Part shown: piece by piece, positions 6,976 to 10,799 of the stretch
Layout: each line of letters starts with the position of its first letter
How positions within the stretch are numbered: the first letter of the stretch is position 1
Assembly (NCBI GenBank): GCA_001770785.1
Contig: MERZ01000031.1
Coordinates: 1,240 to 12,038 of the forward strand
DNA: 10,799 bases
Direction: 5' to 3'
DNA from: Burkholderiales bacterium RIFCSPHIGHO2_12_FULL_61_11
GTDB lineage: Bacteria; Pseudomonadota; Gammaproteobacteria; Burkholderiales; Burkholderiaceae_C
Translations under genes and position numbers: made by a program
The notes under the pieces: model-generated
Seen by the model: the letters and a program-made list of their open reading frames with translations, nothing else
Told to the model about the DNA's origin: nothing
Database searches by the model: none

Positions 6976-8403
6976 ATGTCTAAACAATTTGACGTGATCG
7001 CCATTGGTGGCGGTCCCGGCGGCTATATCGGCGCCATTCGCGCGGCTCAATTGGGCTTTAACGTCGCCTGCATCGATGAATGGAAGAACAGCAAGGGCGG
7101 CCCGGCACTGGGCGGCACTTGTACCAATGTGGGCTGTATTCCTTCCAAAGCCCTGCTGCAGTCCTCGGAAAACTACGACCAGGCCGGCAACCACTTTGCC
7201 GAACATGGCATCGAGGTGAAAGGCCTGAGTCTCGATGTCGCAAAGATGGTTGGCCGCAAGGATACGGTCGTCAAGCAGAACAACGATGGCATCGCTTACC
7301 TGTTCAAAAAGAACAAGGTCACCTTCTTTCATGGTCGTGGCTCCTTTGTCGCAGCCAAAGACGGCAGCTACCAGATCAAGGTTGCAGGCGCTTCGGAGGA
7401 GATTATCTCCGGCAAACACATCATTGTGTCCACGGGGTCGAATGCCCGTGCATTGCCCGGCACTCCGTTTGATGAAGTGAATATTCTTTCAAACGAAGGT
7501 GCGTTGGGCCTCGGTGCCGTGCCGAAGAAACTCGGTCTGATCGGATCGGGCGTGATTGGTCTGGAGATGGGGTCAGTCTGGCGTCGCCTCGGTGCCGAAG
7601 TCACGGTTCTTGAAGCTTTGCCGGTGTTTCTGGGGGCCGTCGATCAGCAGATCGCCAAGGAAGCCCACAAGGCTTTCCTGAAACAGGGTTTGAAGATTGA
7701 GCTTGGCGTGAAGGTAGGCGAGATCAAATCCGGCAAGAAAAGTGTATCCGTCGCCTATGTCGATGCAAGAGGCGAGGCTCAGACGCTGGAAGTCGACAAA
7801 CTGATTGTCTCGATTGGCCGGGTCGCCAACACCATCGGTCTGGCGCCTGAAACCGTGGGGCTGAAGCTCGATGAACGCGGCGCCATCGTGGTTGACGATG
7901 AATGCAAAACCAATTTGCCTAATGTTTGGGCGGTTGGTGACGTGGTGCGCGGCCCGATGCTGGCGCATAAAGCGGAAGAAGAGGGCGTTGCGGTGGCTGA
8001 GCGCATTGCGGGTCAGCATGGTCACGTCAACTTCAATACCATTCCGTGGGTGATTTACACCAACCCCGAGATTGCATGGGTCGGCCAAACCGAAGAGCAA
8101 CTGAAAACGGCAGGGCGTGCTTACAAGGCCGGTGTTTTCCCGTTCATGGCCAATGGCCGTGCCCGTGCCATGGGCGACATGACTGGCATGGTGAAGATGC
8201 TGGCAGATGCGGCCACGGACGAAATCCTGGGGGTTCATATTGTGGGCCCATTGGCCAGTGAGCTGATTGCCGAATGCGTGGTGGCGATGGCGTTCCATGC
8301 CAGCAGCGAGGACATTGGCCGCATTTGCCACGCTCATCCGTCCCTGAGCGAAAGCACGAAAGAGGCGGCGCTGGCAGTTGAAAAGCGCTCCCTCAATTTC
8401 TGA
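6976..8403 (+). CDS. lpdA: Dihydrolipoyl dehydrogenase, E3 component
   Basis: This 475-residue FAD flavoprotein reoxidises dihydrolipoamide on E2 and reduces NAD+, completing the 2-oxoglutarate dehydrogenase cycle. The FAD-binding motif GGGPGG is at residues 11-16. The redox-active disulfide is C49/C54 in GGTCTNVGCIPSK. The NAD-binding motif GSGVIG lies in KKLGLIGSGVIGLEMGS, followed by the second FAD motif in NVWAVGDVVRGPMLAHKAEEEG. The C-terminal HAHPSLSE supplies the catalytic dyad H454 and E459. There is no fused N-terminal lipoyl domain, unlike the E3 of many betaproteobacterial pyruvate dehydrogenase operons, which fits an E3 dedicated to this operon (often called odhL). ATG 6976 is preferred over TTG 6952 because MSKQFDVIAIGGG is the usual N-terminus and GGA sits five bases before it. 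zapE follows after 19 bases. Confidence 0.97.
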   Translation: MSKQFDVIAIGGGPGGYIGAIRAAQLGFNVACIDEWKNSKGGPALGGTCTNVGCIPSKALLQSSENYDQAGNHFAEHGIEVKGLSLDVAKMVGRKDTVVKQNNDGIAYLFKKNKVTFFHGRGSFVAAKDGSYQIKVAGASEEIISGKHIIVSTGSNARALPGTPFDEVNILSNEGALGLGAVPKKLGLIGSGVIGLEMGSVWRRLGAEVTVLEALPVFLGAVDQQIAKEAHKAFLKQGLKIELGVKVGEIKSGKKSVSVAYVDARGEAQTLEVDKLIVSIGRVANTIGLAPETVGLKLDERGAIVVDDECKTNLPNVWAVGDVVRGPMLAHKAEEEGVAVAERIAGQHGHVNFNTIPWVIYTNPEIAWVGQTEEQLKTAGRAYKAGVFPFMANGRARAMGDMTGMVKMLADAATDEILGVHIVGPLASELIAECVVAMAFHASSEDIGRICHAHPSLSESTKEAALAVEKRSLNF

Positions 8404-8422
8404 CTATCCGGGTACAGGATCG

Positions 8423-9526
8423 ATGACTGAGCTGGTGCGTTCAGCCTATGCGGGCGAACTCGCAACACGGGGCTTCGCCAGTGACCCCGCGCAATTGCGT
8501 GCCATTGATGCGCTGGAGCGCTGCTCGGCTGACTGGGCGATGTTCAGGGCGCGCAGATCGAACAGTCTGAAAAAGCTGATCAACCGGCCCGCGGTGCCGC
8601 GCGGCGTGTACATGTACGGTGGCGTGGGGCGCGGCAAAAGCTTCCTGATGGACTGCTTTTATGGAGCCGTGCCACTCAAACGCAAGACCCGGCTGCATTT
8701 TCACGAATTCATGCGTGAAGTGCACCGGGAACTGCAGGACCTGCAGGGTACGGTGAACCCACTCGATGAATTGGGAAAGCGCATTGCCAAACGCTACCGG
8801 CTGATTTGCTTTGACGAGTTTCATGTGGCGGACATGACCAATGCCATGATTCTTCATCGGCTGTTGGCCGCGCTGTTTGACAACGGTGTAGGCTTTGTGA
8901 CAACGTCCAATTTTCATCCCGATGCTCTCTATCCCGATGGCTTGCACCGGGACCGTATTCTTCCCGCCATTGCACTGTTGAAGGCCAACCTGGAAGTCAT
9001 CAGTGTCGACAATGGAACGGATTACCGAAGGCGCACGCTGGAGCAGGCAACGCTTTATCACACACCGCTCGGCCCCGAGGCGGATGCCGAGATGACGGAA
9101 ACTTTTACATCTCTGGCGGAGTCACAGGATGAAAATCCGGTTTTGCAGATTGAATCGCGACAGATCAAGGCCAGGCGCAAGGCGGGCGGTGTGGTCTGGT
9201 TTGATTTCAGGACCTTGTGCGGCGGGCCGCGCTCGCAGAATGACTACCTGGAGATTGCCAGCCAGTTTCATACCGTGCTGTTGAGTGATGTGCCCCATAT
9301 GCCGGTCAGGCTGGCCTCCGAAGCCAGGCGCTTTACCTGGTTGGTGGATGTTCTGTATGACCGGCGTGTCAAGTTGATTCTGTCGGCCGCCGTGGCCCCC
9401 GAGGCGTTGTATCAGGAAGGGCCTTTGGTTCATGAGTTTCCGCGCACCGTTTCGCGCCTCAACGAAATGCAGTCGATGGAATTTTTGGCCTTGGAGCGCA
9501 GAAACGTGGACACGACACTGACATGA
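8423..9526 (+). CDS. zapE: ZapE/AFG1-family P-loop ATPase
   Basis: This 367-residue protein belongs to the AFG1/ZapE family; in E. coli ZapE is a cytoplasmic ATPase that associates with the Z-ring under stress and modulates FtsZ, and the mitochondrial relative Afg1/LACE1 is linked to protein quality control. Walker A is GGVGRGKS (residues 66-73, K72). Walker B is RLICFDEFHV with D131-E132. FVTTSNFHPDALYPDGLHRDRI is the highly conserved family segment with the sensor and arginine finger region. The C-terminal part contains VVWFDFRTLCGGPRSQNDYLEIA, also typical. Length matches the family (about 370). ATG 8423 follows AGGA at 8416-8419, although the spacing is short; an upstream ATG at 8378 would overlap lpdA by 26 bases and add an atypical N-terminus. 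The placement after lpdA is, as I recall, conserved in Burkholderiales. Its last four bases overlap the next gene (ATGA). Confidence 0.93.
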   Translation: MTELVRSAYAGELATRGFASDPAQLRAIDALERCSADWAMFRARRSNSLKKLINRPAVPRGVYMYGGVGRGKSFLMDCFYGAVPLKRKTRLHFHEFMREVHRELQDLQGTVNPLDELGKRIAKRYRLICFDEFHVADMTNAMILHRLLAALFDNGVGFVTTSNFHPDALYPDGLHRDRILPAIALLKANLEVISVDNGTDYRRRTLEQATLYHTPLGPEADAEMTETFTSLAESQDENPVLQIESRQIKARRKAGGVVWFDFRTLCGGPRSQNDYLEIASQFHTVLLSDVPHMPVRLASEARRFTWLVDVLYDRRVKLILSAAVAPEALYQEGPLVHEFPRTVSRLNEMQSMEFLALERRNVDTTLT

Positions 9527-10182
9527 GAAAATTAACTATTGCACTTTTTATGGCCACGCTGGGTGCGTTTGCTGGCGCGCAAACCGGTGCGCCACTGACT
9601 CTGCCTGCCGCCCAGCAGGGCGCCTTGGAGGCGGAACGAGCAAGGATCAACGCCGAGCGAGCCAGGTTGGAGACGAGGTTTTTAGCGGAAGAGGCCGCTT
9701 GTTACGACAGATTCTTCGTCAGTAGCTGCCTGGGTGACGTGAATAAGCGGCGACGCGAAGCGACGGCAGATCTTCGGCGGCAGGAAATTTCGCTCAACGA
9801 TCAGGAGCGAAGAATCAAAGGCGCGGAACAAATCCGAAAAACCGAGGAGAAATCATCGCCTGAAAGGCAACGAGAAGCGGCAGATCGTCGCGCCAGAGCG
9901 CTGGAGGATTATCAATCGCGACTGGACAGGGAACAGAAAAAACGCGCCGAGCGCGGCACCGCCCAGTCCAGTGAAAAGGCCAATAGCGAGGCCAGCGCTG
10001 AAAGGCTCAGGGCCAATCAGGAAAAAGCCCAGTCACGAACCGACAAGCAGGCTGCAGCCGCGGAAGAAGGCAAGAAATTCGATGCGCGCCAGAAAGAAGC
10101 CCGGGAGCGGCGGGCCAGGTACGAAAGCGATCAGCTCAAGCGGGTCAAGCCTCCCGCAAAATCCTTACCCCTGCCGCAGTAA
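9523..10182 (+). CDS. Exported charged coiled-coil protein of unknown function
   Basis: I do not recognise a named family. The 219-residue product starts with a classical Sec signal peptide: MRK, hydrophobic core LTIALFMATLGAFA, and a likely AGA|Q cleavage after residue 19. No lipobox cysteine is present, so the mature protein should be soluble in the periplasm. Residues about 35-205 are extremely rich in Glu, Arg, Lys, Ala and Gln, with heptad-like spacing that predicts long coiled coils. The only two cysteines of the mature protein, C60 and C69 (CYDRFFVSSC, spacing CX8C), sit in the most hydrophobic part and could form a disulfide. The tail is Pro/Lys-rich (KPPAKSLPLPQ). The start ATG overlaps the zapE stop as ATGA, which implies translational coupling, so it is probably the last gene of the sucA unit. 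I recall similar Cys-pair coiled-coil hypothetical proteins in Burkholderiales but no function. Confidence 0.8.
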   Translation: MRKLTIALFMATLGAFAGAQTGAPLTLPAAQQGALEAERARINAERARLETRFLAEEAACYDRFFVSSCLGDVNKRRREATADLRRQEISLNDQERRIKGAEQIRKTEEKSSPERQREAADRRARALEDYQSRLDREQKKRAERGTAQSSEKANSEASAERLRANQEKAQSRTDKQAAAAEEGKKFDARQKEARERRARYESDQLKRVKPPAKSLPLPQ

Positions 10183-10186
10183 GTAA

Positions 10187-10205
10187 CTGTTGCTCATCGC
10201 AACGG
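10187..10205. terminator. Possible hairpin between convergent genes
   Basis: CTGTTGC (10187-10193) and GCAACGG (10199-10205) pair over seven positions with one G-T pair around a five-base loop. It lies between the stop codons of the converging genes and overlaps the end of the phosphatase gene. There is no T-run on either strand, so intrinsic termination is doubtful; it may act as a weak bidirectional barrier or be chance. Confidence 0.25.
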
Positions 10206-10799
10206 CTCGAGCTTGACAATCACCAGCGACAGATTGTCACCAGCGCCCCGTGCGCGTGACCTGGCCTTTTTGATCAGGAACTCGGTCGCTTCACGAGGTG
10301 ATAGCATGGACAGGGCGGAGCCTATTTCGCTAATGCTGAAGTAGTGCCAGACGCCATCACTGCAAGCGAGCAGAACATCATCCGGACGCAATTGTGGAAT
10401 GAAGTGCTGGGCGATGGGGGGGGCCTCCTCGGTTCCCAGGCAACCCATCAGAATATTCGATTGGGGATGAATATTGGCCTCATCCTCGGTAATCTCGCCC
10501 TTGTCGACCAGAGTTTGCACATATGAGTGATCCACCGTTCTGTGGATCAGTTTGCCCCCCTGATAGTGGTAAATCCGGGAGTCACCGGTATGCGCCCAAT
10601 GGCAGTCTCCGCCCGGGTTGATCAAAAACGCGGCCATCGTGCTGTGAGGCTCCTGTTCAGCCGAGATGGCCGTCAGTTTGATGACGATATGAGCCTCTTC
10701 AATGATCTGCTTGAGCATGGATGGCGCGTCGTCAGTCGTCGGGGCGTAACGCTCGAAAAGCTGCTTGGCCGTCAGCATGACCTGGTCAGACGCTTTGCG
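10194..10799 (-). CDS. PP2C-family Ser/Thr protein phosphatase, C-terminal part (5' end outside window)
   Basis: PP2C (PPM) phosphatases remove phosphate from Ser/Thr residues using two divalent metal ions. On the minus strand the frame is open to the right edge, leaving 201 residues. An ATG at 10778 is probably internal, since the sequence before it is still coding and the essential N-terminal DGMGG metal motif is missing and must lie beyond the edge. Visible motifs are WAHTGDSRIYHY, then LRPDDVLLACSDGVWHYFS (the metal-binding SDG) and GAGDNLSLVIVKLE (the C-terminal DN metal motif). The form resembles bacterial Stp1/PppA single-domain phosphatases that often sit next to a Hanks-type kinase or FHA gene. 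No kinase is visible here, and the partner could lie to the right. The gene converges on the sucA unit with an 11-base gap. Family assignment is firm; the substrate is unknown. Confidence 0.9.
   Translation of the reverse strand, partial: RKASDQVMLTAKQLFERYAPTTDDAPSMLKQIIEEAHIVIKLTAISAEQEPHSTMAAFLINPGGDCHWAHTGDSRIYHYQGGKLIHRTVDHSYVQTLVDKGEITEDEANIHPQSNILMGCLGTEEAPPIAQHFIPQLRPDDVLLACSDGVWHYFSISEIGSALSMLSPREATEFLIKKARSRARGAGDNLSLVIVKLEPLR

Noticed and set aside
7117..7134. Thr in place of Leu in the lpdA redox motif (CTNVGC)
   Set aside because: Both cysteines and spacing are intact, and I recall this variant as common in Burkholderiales E3 proteins.

Overview
The window looks like chromosomal housekeeping DNA from a betaproteobacterium, most likely order Burkholderiales and family Comamonadaceae (Rhodoferax/Polaromonas-like). 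I base this on moderately GC-rich coding sequence, the gene order sucA-sucB-lpd-zapE, the close match of the 2-oxoglutarate dehydrogenase proteins to remembered Burkholderiales forms, and a short palindromic repeat in sucB that resembles repeats I remember from Comamonadaceae genomes. The genus is inference. I see no transposase, integrase, phage, CRISPR, tRNA or rRNA gene.

Layout. Positions 1-2467 hold a plus-strand propionyl-CoA pair: the 3' half of acuI (acryloyl-CoA reductase, cut by the window edge), then 24 bases later a complete prpE (propionyl-CoA synthetase). Both enzymes make propionyl-CoA, one by reducing acryloyl-CoA and one by activating free propionate. Positions 2468-2703 are a non-coding region rich in inverted repeats. 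Its 3' half is a good candidate for the cis-regulatory 'sucA' leader RNA described in Burkholderiales, and it also holds an eight-codon upstream reading frame ending just before the sucA start codon.

Positions 2704-10182 look like one plus-strand transcription unit: sucA (E1), sucB (E2) and lpdA (E3), the three subunits of the 2-oxoglutarate dehydrogenase complex, which converts 2-oxoglutarate to succinyl-CoA in the TCA cycle. They are followed by zapE (AFG1-like ATPase linked to cell division) and, overlapping it by four bases, a gene for an exported, charged coiled-coil protein of unknown function. Gaps within the unit are 46, 62, 19 and -4 bases. From 10194 to the right edge, a convergent minus-strand gene encodes the C-terminal part of a PP2C-type serine/threonine phosphatase, cut by the window edge.

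The genes themselves are conventional. The items most worth a second look are the sucA leader with its mini-ORF and hairpin, the two-hairpin repeat in frame inside the sucB interdomain linker, and the exported coiled-coil protein coupled to zapE. I did not find a convincing new multi-gene system.
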